From: Sinorhizobium fredii USDA 205
GTDB taxonomy: Bacteria; Pseudomonadota; Alphaproteobacteria; Rhizobiales; Rhizobiaceae
Reading direction: 5' to 3'
Length of the DNA: 64,000 nt
NCBI RefSeq assembly: GCF_001461695.1
Contig: NZ_AUTC01000002.1
Location: 121,021-185,020, forward strand
Position 1 is the first letter of the stretch; the number at the start of each line of letters is the position of its first letter. This document shows positions 44,614 to 54,098 of this stretch, piece after piece. The position numbers were made by a program, and so were the translations under genes. Under the pieces are notes generated by a model, which saw nothing but the letters and a program-made list of their open reading frames with translations, made no database searches and was not told the DNA's origin.

Positions 44614-45792
44614 TTAGCCGGCGTTATCAGGCGTCTGCGAATGCATCTTCGACGCCTGCTTCAATACGCATGAGACCAGCACATCCCATTCGGTAAGTAT
44701 CTGGTCGGGCATGTACCTTTGGGCGCTCGCCGCAGCGCTCGCCCCCAGTTGTTCCCTGAGCGCACGATCGCCAAGTATCCTGTCAAGTGCCTTCGCAAGG
44801 GCTTCGACATCCTCTCTCGGCACCAGTATGCCGTCGCTCTGATGCGTTATCATGACCCGGGGTCCCCAGTCGCATTCAAAGGAAACAACAGGCAGGCCAG
44901 CAGCCATGGCTTCCAGCAAGACAATCCCCCATCCCTCGTAACGCGAGGAAAGGACAAACGCATCTGCAGTTTCAATCCAAAGTCCGGGTCGTTCGGTGAT
45001 CCCGGGCATGTCTACGCGTTTCTGCAATCCGAGCGCGTCGCGCAATGCCTCGAGACTAAGCCGTTCGTCGCCCTCCCCCCAAATTACCAAACGCCATTCG
45101 GGATGCGCGTCGGCGATCCTGGAGAAGGCGTCAAGCAAGAGGTCGAAGCCCTTCTGGTGGGTCAATCGTCCGACCGCTGCCAAAATACGCTTTCCGCGTC
45201 TATTCTGCCAATCCAGCGGCAAATCGACGGGATTCGCGATAACCCATCCGTTTCGGCGAATGTTCGGCGGAAAATAATCCAACGCCCCTTGGGTCATCGT
45301 GACCAGACCGAATGCTCGAGGGTACAGGCTTGTCTGAAGCCACCTCCAAATCGGCCCGAAGGGCTGCGAAGCTGGGTTATTGCGCTCGGAGATGACCACC
45401 GGAACCTCAAGGCCGATCGTCGCCAGGAGCGTCAAGACATTCGTTCGCGTCAGAAAGCTTAAGACGAAGTCCGGCTGAGACCGCCGAATGGCCGACCGCA
45501 AGCGCCTCAATCGCTGAAGCACGAGGAGGGCCGACCGCAGTTTCGAGGCTTTACGGGGCGGCACACCCAGGCGGACAACGGCAATCGCCGGATCAAAATG
45601 GTAGTAAGGCCGAGCATCCGACGGCTCCAGCGTGATGAGCGTCACCGTGCAACCGGTGCTGTTCCAGTGGTTAGCAATAAGATTGACGACGTGCTCGGTA
45701 CCGCCCGCGCCCAAGGCCGGGACGATGATCGTTATCCTTGCTCCCGCGATCTCCGGCAATCCGGACGCTCGAGAAGCTGCACGCTTGTCCAT
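44614..45792 (-). CDS. Glycosyltransferase family 4, exopolysaccharide cluster
   Basis: The 392-residue protein (ATG 45792; an upstream ATG at 45804 is also possible) is a retaining GT4. It contains ITIIVPALGAGGTEHVVNLI at the N-terminus, ILAAVGRLTHQKGFDLLLDA at the domain boundary, and LSSRYEGWGIVLLEAMAAGL with the E-x7-E-like donor motif. It ends in the UDP-sugar domain QSDGILVPREDVEALAKAL. It resembles PelF/WbnH-type transferases for capsule or O-polysaccharide. It marks the left edge of the polysaccharide locus and stands alone on the minus strand. Confidence 0.92.
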   Translation of the reverse strand: MDKRAASRASGLPEIAGARITIIVPALGAGGTEHVVNLIANHWNSTGCTVTLITLEPSDARPYYHFDPAIAVVRLGVPPRKASKLRSALLVLQRLRRLRSAIRRSQPDFVLSFLTRTNVLTLLATIGLEVPVVISERNNPASQPFGPIWRWLQTSLYPRAFGLVTMTQGALDYFPPNIRRNGWVIANPVDLPLDWQNRRGKRILAAVGRLTHQKGFDLLLDAFSRIADAHPEWRLVIWGEGDERLSLEALRDALGLQKRVDMPGITERPGLWIETADAFVLSSRYEGWGIVLLEAMAAGLPVVSFECDWGPRVMITHQSDGILVPREDVEALAKALDRILGDRALREQLGASAAASAQRYMPDQILTEWDVLVSCVLKQASKMHSQTPDNAG

Positions 45793-46466
45793 CCCCGCCT
45801 CCACCGTTCTCCAGCGATCGGAGCAAAGACCGCACCTCAGCTCCCGTTGACCACCAAGCGGATCCGCAGGGTGCCGGCGCCACAGCGCCTAGTGCGCGGC
45901 CGCGGCGCAATGGCCAGTGCGTTGTCGACAGAATGCGAACTTTCCATCTGACAATCAACTTACCGAACTGATTTTCGTAAAGCTCTGCCAGCGGCGCCAT
46001 GCGGCTTTCAAGGAGCATTTGCCAAATCGAGAAGGATTGCGGATTGGCCTTTCGACAGTGCGGAATCGTTGCTGCATTGGCAGAGACGCACAATCAGTCC
46101 CTAAAACTGTGTCCTAGAACATTCCTTGCAAGCTGGGTGTTTCTACTGGCTGTGTCACGAAACACATGATAAAAACTACAAGAACACTGACGTGCAGTAT
46201 ACACGCGCGTGTATTCATCGACAGCACGACAAATTTGCATTCCTTCGGCACAACAAGCTTATGGTTCCCTCAAGGCTGGGGCGCATATGTCGGCGAAGTA
46301 TTTGCTCAGACTGAAGTCGCTTCATCGACCATTCAAACATCCGCAGGCATCTGGCGGGGGTAACCTAGCCTGATCGGCCGCCCCATCGCCTACTGCCAGA
46401 CACCGGGGAGATCGTAGCCGGATCGCAGGGCGATCTCGTCTGATCGTGCGAAGAGGTGGAAGACAC
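45793..46466. promoter_or_regulatory. Long AT-richer intergenic region with palindromes
   Basis: About 670 bases without a supported gene separate divergent polysaccharide genes. It includes a perfect 16-base palindrome ATACACGCGCGTGTAT at 46199-46214 and an inverted repeat TGTGT-n6-ACACA at 46151-46166, both in an AT-rich context that may contain the promoters and regulator sites for the flanking genes. Several short open frames exist but none has a ribosome site or recognisable features. Confidence 0.5.
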
Positions 46467-47633
46467 TTGAAAAATCTGATCGCACTGTTGGTGTCGGTGA
46501 CCCTGGCGTTGGGAGCCGGGGAAGCAATGCTGCGCATGTTTACGCCGTTTCCGATCGGCACGCAGTCGCATCGGAGTATCGACGCGAAGTACGGCTATCG
46601 CCTCGATCCCACTCTTGGCGACATTGACGAGGACGGCTTTCGGAATCTGGCTGGCGCACATCATGGCTTCCAAGTCGCGGCGGTCGGAGACTCGATGACA
46701 TACGGCAACAACGTCGAGAGCGCTCACGCCTGGCCGGCGGCTTTCGAGGCAATCACAGGCGAACGCACATACAACTTCGGTGTTGGGAGCTACGGCATCT
46801 ACACCTACCACGCCATTGTACTTGATGCGCTGGCGGCTGGGGCGAAAGGAGCTATTGTCGCCGTTTTCCCTGGCAACGACTTCGCGATGGTATTTTCCGC
46901 TTGCGATATAATGGACGCGCATTCTGACTTCTGGCTTGCAGAGCAGGAGCGACTTCAGTTGCAAGCCCGTATCGGTCAAACCGAAGGCCATTCGCAATGC
47001 ACCAAGGCGCGATCGACTAGCCTCAAGACGAAGCTCGTCGAGAATGTCGCGATTCTGAGCGCCTACCAATACGTGATAAGGGACCGCGCGAAGAGCTTGT
47101 ACGCTTACCTTTTCGCAGCCAACGATCGTGTACTATCCGAATACTATATGTTTCCGGACGGATGTCCCTTCGTGTCGAGGCGCTCTGTCGACGACGCTGG
47201 TCGAATGGCGGACCTGAGCTCGCCCGAGATCGCCGCAATGTTTGCGGATTTCGAACGCTTCGCGACCGATTGGGGCGAACGAGGGCGGGGCCGGGTCGGA
47301 CTCTTGGTGCTTCCGTCAAAAGAGCGTGTGATCTATGAACATCTGCGTCGCCGCGGCCAACTTGCAATCGCCGAGCCCGGATTCATTCGCAGCGTTGAAC
47401 GGCAGGTGGCGCTCGAGGAGAAAATTCGGGAGGTCGCCGACCGTCTTGATTTGCCGTATCGCAGCGCCGTTGCTGTAACTGCCGACGCGTTGGAGGAAGC
47501 TATCCTGGCCGGACAGCGCTTTTATCCGGACAGCGACGGCCATCCGTTTGAATCCGGTTATAGTGCTTTCGCAAGAACCGCGTCGTCGCTGTGGGATGAG
47601 ATGCAGGCGGCGGCTTCCGAGGCGAGCCATTAG
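46467..47633 (+). CDS. SGNH-hydrolase-fold protein (possible polysaccharide acyltransferase or esterase)
   Basis: About 388 residues from TTG 46467 (ribosome site GAGGTGGAAG; GTG 46446 is an alternative). The N-terminus is a membrane anchor or signal (LKNLIALLVSVTLALGAGEA). SGNH blocks are visible: AAVGDSMTYGNNV (nucleophile Ser), FGVGSYGIYTYHA (Gly block), VFPGNDF (Asn block) and the C-terminal Asp/His pair in SDGHPFESGY. Related proteins add or remove acyl groups on exported polysaccharides or alginate-like polymers. The location in a polysaccharide locus supports decoration with acetyl or similar groups. Which direction it catalyses cannot be decided. Confidence 0.8.
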   Translation: MKNLIALLVSVTLALGAGEAMLRMFTPFPIGTQSHRSIDAKYGYRLDPTLGDIDEDGFRNLAGAHHGFQVAAVGDSMTYGNNVESAHAWPAAFEAITGERTYNFGVGSYGIYTYHAIVLDALAAGAKGAIVAVFPGNDFAMVFSACDIMDAHSDFWLAEQERLQLQARIGQTEGHSQCTKARSTSLKTKLVENVAILSAYQYVIRDRAKSLYAYLFAANDRVLSEYYMFPDGCPFVSRRSVDDAGRMADLSSPEIAAMFADFERFATDWGERGRGRVGLLVLPSKERVIYEHLRRRGQLAIAEPGFIRSVERQVALEEKIREVADRLDLPYRSAVAVTADALEEAILAGQRFYPDSDGHPFESGYSAFARTASSLWDEMQAAASEASH

Positions 47634-47934
47634 CTGCGCCGGCAGCGAGACCGGATGACTACCATACTACGTGGGCTGCCTGCCGATTGCATCCCTCATC
47701 CGCCAATTGGTACATTCGCGCTGACGCACTACTCGATCGTAGCGGTGGGACATGGACTATCGCGCGTGATCTTCGCTATCGATCCTAGCCACTCTCGTAA
47801 GACCAACCTCGCAGACGGGAGTTTTCGGTTCGAGTTCCACGTTAAATAGTATCCACCCGGTGAAGTCGTCACCAGACCGGTGAAGCGAACCAGAGGTCGC
47901 TGAAAAAATCAAAGCCGCCCTTTGAAACTACAAG

Positions 47935-47964
47935 GAGCGCGGCCTATAAACTGCGCGCTCTTTT
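47935..47964 (+). terminator. Terminator-like hairpin
   Basis: GAGCGCG and CGCGCTC form a seven-base stem around a 12-base loop, followed by TTTT. It lies 300 bases after the SGNH-type gene and could end its transcript. Confidence 0.45.
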
Positions 47965-48128
47965 GGCTTCCTGATCACCACGAGGACCAGAAAGGCGCGT
48001 CGGATTTTCCAAGGCTCCCCCTCAGTTGCTCTGCCTGCGTTAAGGCAAATTTTACCACGACAGCCAGCATCTGAGTTCCCGCTCCCTAGTGCCGCGTTTT
48101 GCGCACATTCACCTCGCCAATATGCGGG

Positions 48129-48260
48129 ATGGATAGAGCAGGAATGACCTTTCTGGCGCTCATTAGCATCCTCATCGCTGCCGTGATGAGCATCCTGGCG
48201 TTTAATCCAACAGATGAGCCACCGCCCCCTAGACCGGCAATAGTGCCGACCAACTACTAG
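48129..48260 (+). CDS. Possible 43-residue membrane peptide
   Basis: The frame reads MDRAGMTFLALISILIAAVM then SILAFNPTDEPPPPRPAIVP and TNY. One hydrophobic helix is followed by a Pro-rich tail, a plausible small inner-membrane protein. A second ATG at 48144 has AGCAGGA just upstream and may be the true start. No family is recognised. The 3' end is 84 bases before the DegT-type gene, on the opposite strand. Confidence 0.35.
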   Translation: MDRAGMTFLALISILIAAVMSILAFNPTDEPPPPRPAIVPTNY

Positions 48261-48343
48261 GCTGTTACGCATGCGCCGAGGATCGAGCACCGTTCCACCT
48301 CCTCGAAAGCTTCGACAGGCCCGTGGCGGTTCTTCTGCCGGGG

Positions 48344-49537
48344 CTATGACGTCCGACCCACACGGCGAGATTCTCTCGTTGAGGTGGCGCTTGCCATTAT
48401 CTCCCGGAGAACCTGTGCAGCCCTCCCCACCGCAGCCGTGTCGAGAGCGGGATCGACGAGGAATGCGAGGCTCGTCTCTCCGAGCTCGCGCGCGTTCGGC
48501 AATCTCTCGACTGGCCCCATGCTTAAGTCCGCAAATGCCTTCTCGAGGTAAATCTCCGAGCAGCTGCCGCTGAAGCAGGCGACCCCGGCACCGTTAATCT
48601 CCGCGACGATCCGGTTCCTGCTCCATCCCAGCATAAGAAACTCCGGCTTCAAGAACGTGTAGAACCGATACCAGGCATGCCGGGCACCCGGGGGAGGAAG
48701 GGGCGTACGCAAAGCGTCGATCTCCTCGGCGGCCTTGGCGAGAATGGCAGCATTGTGCGCCCGAATGCTGTGCCATTGCTCGAGGCGCCGCAATTGTCGC
48801 GATCCCAAGACGGCCTGGATAGATGTCATGCGCCAGTTTGTCCCGATCGATTCGTGCAGCCAGCGGAATCCAGGCGGGTGGTCTCTGTTGTAGACGGCAT
48901 CGAAAGACTTGCCGTGGTCCTTGCGGCTCCACGCCTTCTTCCACAACTCGTCATCGCTCATCGCCACGAGCCCGCCTTCGCCTCCGGTGGTAATGATCTT
49001 GTCCTGACAGAAGGAAAAGACTGCAATGTCAGCGAAGCTGCCGACCGGTCGACCGTCTATCTGGGCCCCGTGCGCCTGGGCGCAGTCCTCGATCACCCAC
49101 AACCCATTTTCGCGCGCGAGTACCATGATCGCCGCCATGTCGCAGGGCCACCCGGCAAGGTGGACGGCGATAATGCCCTTGGTCTTCGGTGTCAGCTTCG
49201 CCCTGATAGTCTCCGCGGTGATGTTCTGGCTATCGCGATCAACATCGGCAAAGACCGCGATCCCGCCCGCCATCGGCACCGAAGAGGCCGAGGCGATGAA
49301 GCTACGCGGGGTAACGATCACCTCGTCGCCAGGCTGAAGCCCGAGCGCATATAGCGCCAGGTCCAGCGCCACCGATCCGTTCGCCAGGGCCACCGCGTGC
49401 TTCACCCCAAGAAAGCGCTCGTAAAGCTTCTCGAAGTTGCGGACATGCGGTCCGGTCCAGGCATTCACCTCGCCCGATCGAAGGACCGAGACGACGTCTT
49501 CGATCTGCTCCTCGTCGTAAATCGGCCAGCGCGCCAT
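48344..49537 (-). CDS. DegT/DnrJ/EryC1/StrS-family PLP-dependent sugar aminotransferase
   Basis: These enzymes transfer an amino group to keto sugars during synthesis of nucleotide-linked amino sugars. The 397-residue protein carries the usual elements: KHAVALANGSVALDLALYAL for phosphate binding, EVIVTPRSFIASASSVPMAG, VIEDCAQAHGAQIDGRPVGS (Asp binding the PLP ring), and the PLP-Lys motif FSFCQDKIITTGGEGGLV. ATG 49537 follows GGAGGG. With the PIG-L deacetylase, formyltransferase and sugar transferase nearby, it probably builds an N-formyl or N-acyl amino sugar of the polymer. Confidence 0.93.
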   Translation of the reverse strand: MARWPIYDEEQIEDVVSVLRSGEVNAWTGPHVRNFEKLYERFLGVKHAVALANGSVALDLALYALGLQPGDEVIVTPRSFIASASSVPMAGGIAVFADVDRDSQNITAETIRAKLTPKTKGIIAVHLAGWPCDMAAIMVLARENGLWVIEDCAQAHGAQIDGRPVGSFADIAVFSFCQDKIITTGGEGGLVAMSDDELWKKAWSRKDHGKSFDAVYNRDHPPGFRWLHESIGTNWRMTSIQAVLGSRQLRRLEQWHSIRAHNAAILAKAAEEIDALRTPLPPPGARHAWYRFYTFLKPEFLMLGWSRNRIVAEINGAGVACFSGSCSEIYLEKAFADLSMGPVERLPNARELGETSLAFLVDPALDTAAVGRAAQVLREIMASATSTRESRRVGRTS

Positions 49538-49607
49538 TTATCCCTCCAGCTCCGCATTTCATCCGCCTCCGACCGGAGCCGAAACGCCGCGGTCGGTGGT
49601 CTCCAAG

Positions 49608-50294
49608 TCAAACGACGTGTCGAACCAGAACGAACGCTTCGGCCGCAGGACGCATCACCGTCGCCCCACGCAAAGTGGCGAGCGCACGCAATGTCGCTAT
49701 GGAACGCTCGTGTGGTGGTTCGCGCAGCTGCGATGCAAATAGCTGCATGGCCTTAACCTTCGCCTCGAGATGCTCGGTGATGTCCATGAAAAAATTCGGC
49801 AGAAATCCCGGAGACAAGTACGGAGCATTCCAGTTCGTTTCCGAAAGCGTCTCGTAGGCGAGGATCAGCTTCGGAAACCCCGCCTGATGCGGCCGACAAG
49901 CAACCAGCGCCGAGGTGAAGGTCAACTGATGATCCATATGCATGTCGCCCACAAACGGAACGAGCACGGTTTGCGGGCACAGATGCCGTATAAGGTCAAG
50001 CAGCGCATCGTTGAGCGACGCGTGCGCGGTTTCCGCAAGCTGTGCGGCAGGCAAACGCAGCCAAAGCGTTTCCCGCACGCCCAAGACTTGGTGCGCCTCC
50101 TTCGCCTCGGCCTGAATCTTGGCGATCGTCGCTGCATCGAATGTCGGCGGCTTTCCCTCGGTTACGATCGCGACAAAGACCTCCTCGCCCTGTGAAGCCA
50201 GCTTCGCGATCGTCCCGCCGGCGCCCAGCACCTCATCATCAGGATGCGGAGCGACAACCAAAGTGCGTCCAAAAGACAAATGCGAACCGTCCAT
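49608..50294 (-). CDS. PIG-L/LmbE-family zinc deacetylase
   Basis: The family removes N-acetyl groups from amino sugars, such as GlcNAc on lipids or nucleotides. About 228 residues from ATG 50294 (MDGSHLSFGRTLVVAPHPDD), preceded by GGAG. The family zinc motif AHPDDE appears here as VAPHPDDEVLGAGG, and the third His ligand is in FVGDMHMDHQLTF (HxDH). The gene lies between the sugar transferase and DegT-type genes in an apparent operon. It probably exposes an amino group on a sugar before formylation or other modification. Confidence 0.9.
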   Translation of the reverse strand: MDGSHLSFGRTLVVAPHPDDEVLGAGGTIAKLASQGEEVFVAIVTEGKPPTFDAATIAKIQAEAKEAHQVLGVRETLWLRLPAAQLAETAHASLNDALLDLIRHLCPQTVLVPFVGDMHMDHQLTFTSALVACRPHQAGFPKLILAYETLSETNWNAPYLSPGFLPNFFMDITEHLEAKVKAMQLFASQLREPPHERSIATLRALATLRGATVMRPAAEAFVLVRHVV

Positions 50295-50434
50295 GGAAAC
50301 TCCAAGAGACCTTGTCGCCATCGACGCGCATCCCCGCGTGGCGAACAAAATATGCGCCCAGGTTTTTGCGCCCGACTCCCCCTGTTCTGGCGGGCCCGAA
50401 CCATCGCCTCCTTCACCGGACCTGCTGCGAGACG

Positions 50435-51124
50435 CTATCGCATCATCCCTCGTGGCTGCGGACCGCAGGAATGACGTAGAAGAAATTCCATCGCCATTTT
50501 AAGGTGCTTTTCGTTGACGCGCTCGCCGAAAACGATTGTCTTCAGGGTCAACAGCAGAATTCGCACATCGAGCCAAAGGCTGGCGTGCGCGACATACCAG
50601 AGATCAAGCGCGATCTTCTCCTCATCCGATAACAGTGTATTGCCATTCACCTGGGCCCAACCCGTCATGCCGGGAGCGACCAGCGAGCGCAGGCGGCCAA
50701 GGTCACCGAAGCTTGCAACCGTCGCTAACGGAAGCGGGCGCGGGCCTACGATCGACATGTCGCCTCTTAACACGGCAAGGAGTTGCGGCAGCTCGTCGAA
50801 GCGAAGCCTGCGCAGCACCGCGGTGGCAGCGGCCTGTCGCATGTGGTCCGGCAACAATGCGCCGTCGGGTCCGTGCGCGTCCGTCATCGTGCGAAACTTG
50901 GCGACCGTGAAGACCCGCATACCCGAACCGGTGCGTGCCTGGGTGAAGAACAACGGCGACCCAAGGCTCACCCAAACGACGATCGCCGTTACCGCCATCA
51001 GCGGTACGCAGAGGACGACAAGCATTCCGCCAAGCGCACACTCGAGAACGCGCTTGAGACGATATGATCCCGACGAGGCAGACAAACCAAAAGCGAAGAC
51101 TGCATGCTCTCGATTGGGCTTCAC
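50435..51124 (-). CDS. Undecaprenyl-phosphate sugar-1-phosphate transferase (polyprenyl initiating enzyme)
   Basis: This enzyme starts the repeat unit by moving a sugar-1-phosphate onto undecaprenyl phosphate. The 229-residue protein has one membrane anchor (LECALGGMLVVLCVPLMAVT) and the catalytic domain motifs: PLFFTQARTGSGMRVFTVAK with FRTM, LRRLRFDELPQLLAVLRGDM, SIVGPRPLPLA, PGMTGWAQVNGN and DLWYVAHASLWLDVRILLLT. It corresponds to the short PglC/ExoY-like members rather than to the long WcaJ type. It follows the export-protein gene by 51 bases. Confidence 0.95.
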   Translation of the reverse strand: MKPNREHAVFAFGLSASSGSYRLKRVLECALGGMLVVLCVPLMAVTAIVVWVSLGSPLFFTQARTGSGMRVFTVAKFRTMTDAHGPDGALLPDHMRQAAATAVLRRLRFDELPQLLAVLRGDMSIVGPRPLPLATVASFGDLGRLRSLVAPGMTGWAQVNGNTLLSDEEKIALDLWYVAHASLWLDVRILLLTLKTIVFGERVNEKHLKMAMEFLLRHSCGPQPRGMMR

Positions 51125-51175
51125 TTCAATGGCCCTCGGCGCGTGGTGTTCTCAAATATCACTTGCCTGCGAACG

Positions 51176-52402
51176 TTACATTCCGGTGATACTCACGACG
51201 ACAACATCGCCCGGCAGCAATTCTGTGACGAGGGACGCCGGAACGCTGGTCGGTTTGCCGCCAACCGGGTTTCGACGGATCTCATAAGCATAGGAGATTT
51301 GATTTTTCTTCGATTCATCCCGAGCCACCGCGGCCATGAGGAGGATCTGCTCTTCAGCGGAGCGCTGCTCCGAAATCAGTTTCTTGATGGCAATTTCACG
51401 CTCTTGGAGCTGGGTCAGAATATCCTTCTTCCTGTCAGCTGCGAGCTTCACCAGTTGCAATTTCAGCTCACTCACCTCCTGGCGCGTACGCGCAAGGGTC
51501 GCAAAGGTTTCCAGGAGTTGGGCCTTTTCCGTTGCCGCGCTGTTCTCCGCGCGCGAGAGCTCGCTTTCGGTGTTCAGCCCGCGCTGACGGAGCGCGCCGA
51601 CGCGCGCCACATCGTCAACGCTGTTACTCACGATATCCTTTTGCTGCTGCACGAGCTCGTTCAGTATCTCTATCCCACCCTCGGCCTGGGCAATCCCCTC
51701 CGTGAGAATTTGCGCTTGCGATTTATAGGCGGCGAGATCCTCCTTTAGGATCTTCTCCTCAAGCTCGATGACGCCCTCAAACGGCAATTCCTCGACATGC
51801 GTGCGGGCGACCTCCGGAACGTCGTTAAGGTCGACCTTCTCGCTGGATTTCAACTGCGCCGCAAGTCTCGCCGCGTAGATGGCCTCATGAACGATTTCGG
51901 CTCTTGCGGACTCTATCTCCCCGCGCAGGCGGGCGCGTACGATGAGCCGGTCGGACGCGTTCGCCGCGACAGTCTGCATACCGCCTGCGAGGCCGATGGC
52001 CTGCTCTACCGTTAGCCCACTATAGAAGGGAAACGAACCGGGGCTCCTGACCTCACCGAGGACGAAAATCGGCCGAAAGGTCGAAATATTGAGAGACAGC
52101 TTTGGATCGACCAGGATGTCGCGTCTCCGGTACTCGCTGCCAAGCTTTTCCAGGGCCTCCGTTATCGTGAGACCCACGACGTTGACCCCACCGATAAGGG
52201 GGAACTGTGCTTCGCCGTTGCCGGAAATGGTCGCGATTATTGGCAGTTCGGCATCGTCGAGGAAGTCGAAGGTCAGAACATCTCCCGTGTTGAGCCGATA
52301 GTCACTGGCAGACGCACGCGGCATCGGGACTACCAAGAGTCCGCCGACCAACAGCACGATCGCCAAGATATACGCGCCCCAAACCCGTAGGGACAAGCTC
52401 AT
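51176..52402 (-). CDS. Polysaccharide export protein, ExoF/Wza-like with coiled coil
   Basis: About 408 residues from ATG 52402 (MSLSLRVWGAYILAIVLLVG) with a signal peptide or anchor. The polysaccharide-export domain YRLNTGDVLTFDFLDDAEL and an SLBB-like domain PIFVLGEVRSPGSFPFYSGL define the Wza superfamily. A long helical region (residues 170-360) carries heptads rich in Glu, Lys, Leu and Gln, as in rhizobial ExoF, and it ends ELLPGDVVVVSITGM. ExoF-type proteins link the inner-membrane co-polymerase and the outer-membrane channel. It is the first gene of the leftward operon, with the promoter region to its right. Confidence 0.93.
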   Translation of the reverse strand: MSLSLRVWGAYILAIVLLVGGLLVVPMPRASASDYRLNTGDVLTFDFLDDAELPIIATISGNGEAQFPLIGGVNVVGLTITEALEKLGSEYRRRDILVDPKLSLNISTFRPIFVLGEVRSPGSFPFYSGLTVEQAIGLAGGMQTVAANASDRLIVRARLRGEIESARAEIVHEAIYAARLAAQLKSSEKVDLNDVPEVARTHVEELPFEGVIELEEKILKEDLAAYKSQAQILTEGIAQAEGGIEILNELVQQQKDIVSNSVDDVARVGALRQRGLNTESELSRAENSAATEKAQLLETFATLARTRQEVSELKLQLVKLAADRKKDILTQLQEREIAIKKLISEQRSAEEQILLMAAVARDESKKNQISYAYEIRRNPVGGKPTSVPASLVTELLPGDVVVVSITGM

Positions 52403-52722
52403 GGCCGTTAGCGGAGGTAATGTCCCCATCGCAACCGCCCTCCAAAAGCAACAAAGAAAAGGCTATCAAAATATCTTGCGCGACTATATTCTCCCTCATA
52501 CTGCCCCGTCAAAGGATTTTAGTTGTTTGTTGCGCCGGGTGATCGGCAAGGCGACTTTCCTGGAAGCTCAACCACGATGCGCCTAGGAGGCCGCGCAGGT
52601 GTCCTGCCCTGCGGTGTCGGGCTCACTCCTGATAGATTTATAGGGGCATCAGCCCCGTGCCACGGCCGAAGGGCGGCGCCTTTTTTTGATCAGGCGGCCT
52701 CGTTAGACGCAGGAGGTCTCGT
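52403..52722. promoter_or_regulatory. Divergent promoter region between export-protein and flippase genes
   Basis: Two oppositely directed polysaccharide genes start here. AT-rich stretches around 52440-52510 could hold promoters, but boxes cannot be assigned with certainty. An AGGAGGTCTC ribosome site at 52710-52720 serves the flippase. A run of seven T follows GGCGGCGCC near 52670. No additional gene is evident. Confidence 0.45.
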
Positions 52723-54051
52723 TTGGCGATTCGAGAAAAGCTGGCCAAATATTTCAACCGCCTCCACAAGATACTCGCTGAGGAAAAAGGCCTGAAAGGC
52801 CGACTGGGAAACATAAGGCATCTCCTTACAGGGAATGCGCTTACCTCTCTGCTGGGCCTCGTTGGATTCGCCTTGACGGCCAGGGCGCTCGGTCCGTCTG
52901 AGTATGGCGTCTTGGCGCTTTGCTTCACCTACACGAGCGCCATAGAGCGGCTCGTGAACTTCCAGTCCTGGCAGCCACTGATCAAGTTCGGCGCGCAATC
53001 GAAGAGCACGGAAACGCTCGCTTCGTTGTTCAAGTTCGGCCTTGTGCTTGACGTTTGTGCAGCGGCGACCGGATGCGTGATTGCCGTGGCGCTCGTGTGG
53101 GCCTTCGGTCCCTTGCTCGGGATCTCGCCCGAGATGTCCGGACTGGTCACGCTTTTTTGCGCCATTCTGCCGTTTCAGATCTCCGGCATGCCGATTGCCG
53201 TGCTGCGCCTGTTCGGGAAGTTTCGATCAATCGCCTATGGCCAGGTCGCTTCGAGCATTGTCCGCGCGGGATTGTGCGCAATCGGCTTTGCCTTCGGCGG
53301 TACTTTGCAGGAATTCGTCCTGATATGGATGGCGGCGCACATCTTCGGCTCGCTGAACATCGTCTTCCTTTCGCTTGCCGAGTTGCGAAGACAAGGAATG
53401 TTGGCGAGCACGCTTAAGGCTCCTGTTCGTGGTATCACCGCTCATTTTCCAGGTCTCTGGAAATTCGCGATCTCGACGAACCTGTCATTGACCCTGCGTT
53501 CGAGTGCCAACCAGCTCGACACGCTTCTCGTCGGGTACCTGGCCGACCCGACCGCCGCGGGTCTTTATCACATTGCCAAGCGCATTGGCCGAATGACGCT
53601 GCAAATCGGAGATCACGTGCAGGCCGTGCTCTACCCGGATTTGGCCCGGGCCTGGGCCTCGGGCGCAATTGAAGCGTTTCATGGGGCCGTCACACAAATG
53701 CGGGTGCTTCTTCTCGGCTTCGGAATATTGCTGGTCGGCGGCGTGTATTTGGCGATCGATCCGGTGCTAAGAGCGGCTGTCGGTCCGGAATTCGAGGCGG
53801 CGGGCCCGTTGGTCGTCGCTCAATCCATCGCAGCGGCTATGACGTTGTATGGTACAGTCACGCGCTCAGCGCTTCTGGCCATGGGGCGGGAGGACCGGGT
53901 TTTAAGCAGCGCGCTCGTCGCAACAATCGCATTTCATGGCACCGCGTTGGCGCTGATCCCGCGGGTCGGCCCAATGGGCGCCAATCTGGCTCATATTCTC
54001 ATGGCCGCCATCTGGCTCTGGATGATGGCGGCCGCATATCGGCAGACATAG
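52723..54051 (+). CDS. Wzx-type lipid-linked oligosaccharide flippase
   Basis: The flippase turns undecaprenyl-linked repeat units from the cytoplasmic to the periplasmic face. TTG 52723 is chosen for the strong AGGAGG site; 442 residues. The N-terminus KLAKYFNRLHKILAEEKGLK precedes the first helix (LTGNALTSLLGLVGFALTAR ALGPSEYG), the usual start of polysaccharide-biosynthesis/MATE-like flippases. About 12 hydrophobic helices follow and the end reads LMAAIWLWMMAAAYRQT. It is followed 47 bases later by a sulfotransferase gene in the same direction. Confidence 0.9.
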   Translation: MAIREKLAKYFNRLHKILAEEKGLKGRLGNIRHLLTGNALTSLLGLVGFALTARALGPSEYGVLALCFTYTSAIERLVNFQSWQPLIKFGAQSKSTETLASLFKFGLVLDVCAAATGCVIAVALVWAFGPLLGISPEMSGLVTLFCAILPFQISGMPIAVLRLFGKFRSIAYGQVASSIVRAGLCAIGFAFGGTLQEFVLIWMAAHIFGSLNIVFLSLAELRRQGMLASTLKAPVRGITAHFPGLWKFAISTNLSLTLRSSANQLDTLLVGYLADPTAAGLYHIAKRIGRMTLQIGDHVQAVLYPDLARAWASGAIEAFHGAVTQMRVLLLGFGILLVGGVYLAIDPVLRAAVGPEFEAAGPLVVAQSIAAAMTLYGTVTRSALLAMGREDRVLSSALVATIAFHGTALALIPRVGPMGANLAHILMAAIWLWMMAAAYRQT

Positions 54052-54098
54052 GCAAGATAGCAGAACGCTTCTCTCGAGACCTGTGACGGAGGAAATCC

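Larger units (their letters stand above)
47634..48343. other. 710-base spacer with one possible tiny membrane gene
   Basis: No conserved gene is recognisable. The region carries a terminator-like hairpin at 47935-47964 and a 43-codon frame at 48129-48260, both listed separately. A 64-codon frame at 47655-47849 has no convincing ribosome site. The space separates the convergent SGNH and DegT-type genes. Confidence 0.4.

Noticed and set aside
47655..47849. 64-codon frame after the SGNH-type gene
   Set aside because: No clear ribosome site, no recognisable motif, no operon logic; chance frame more likely.
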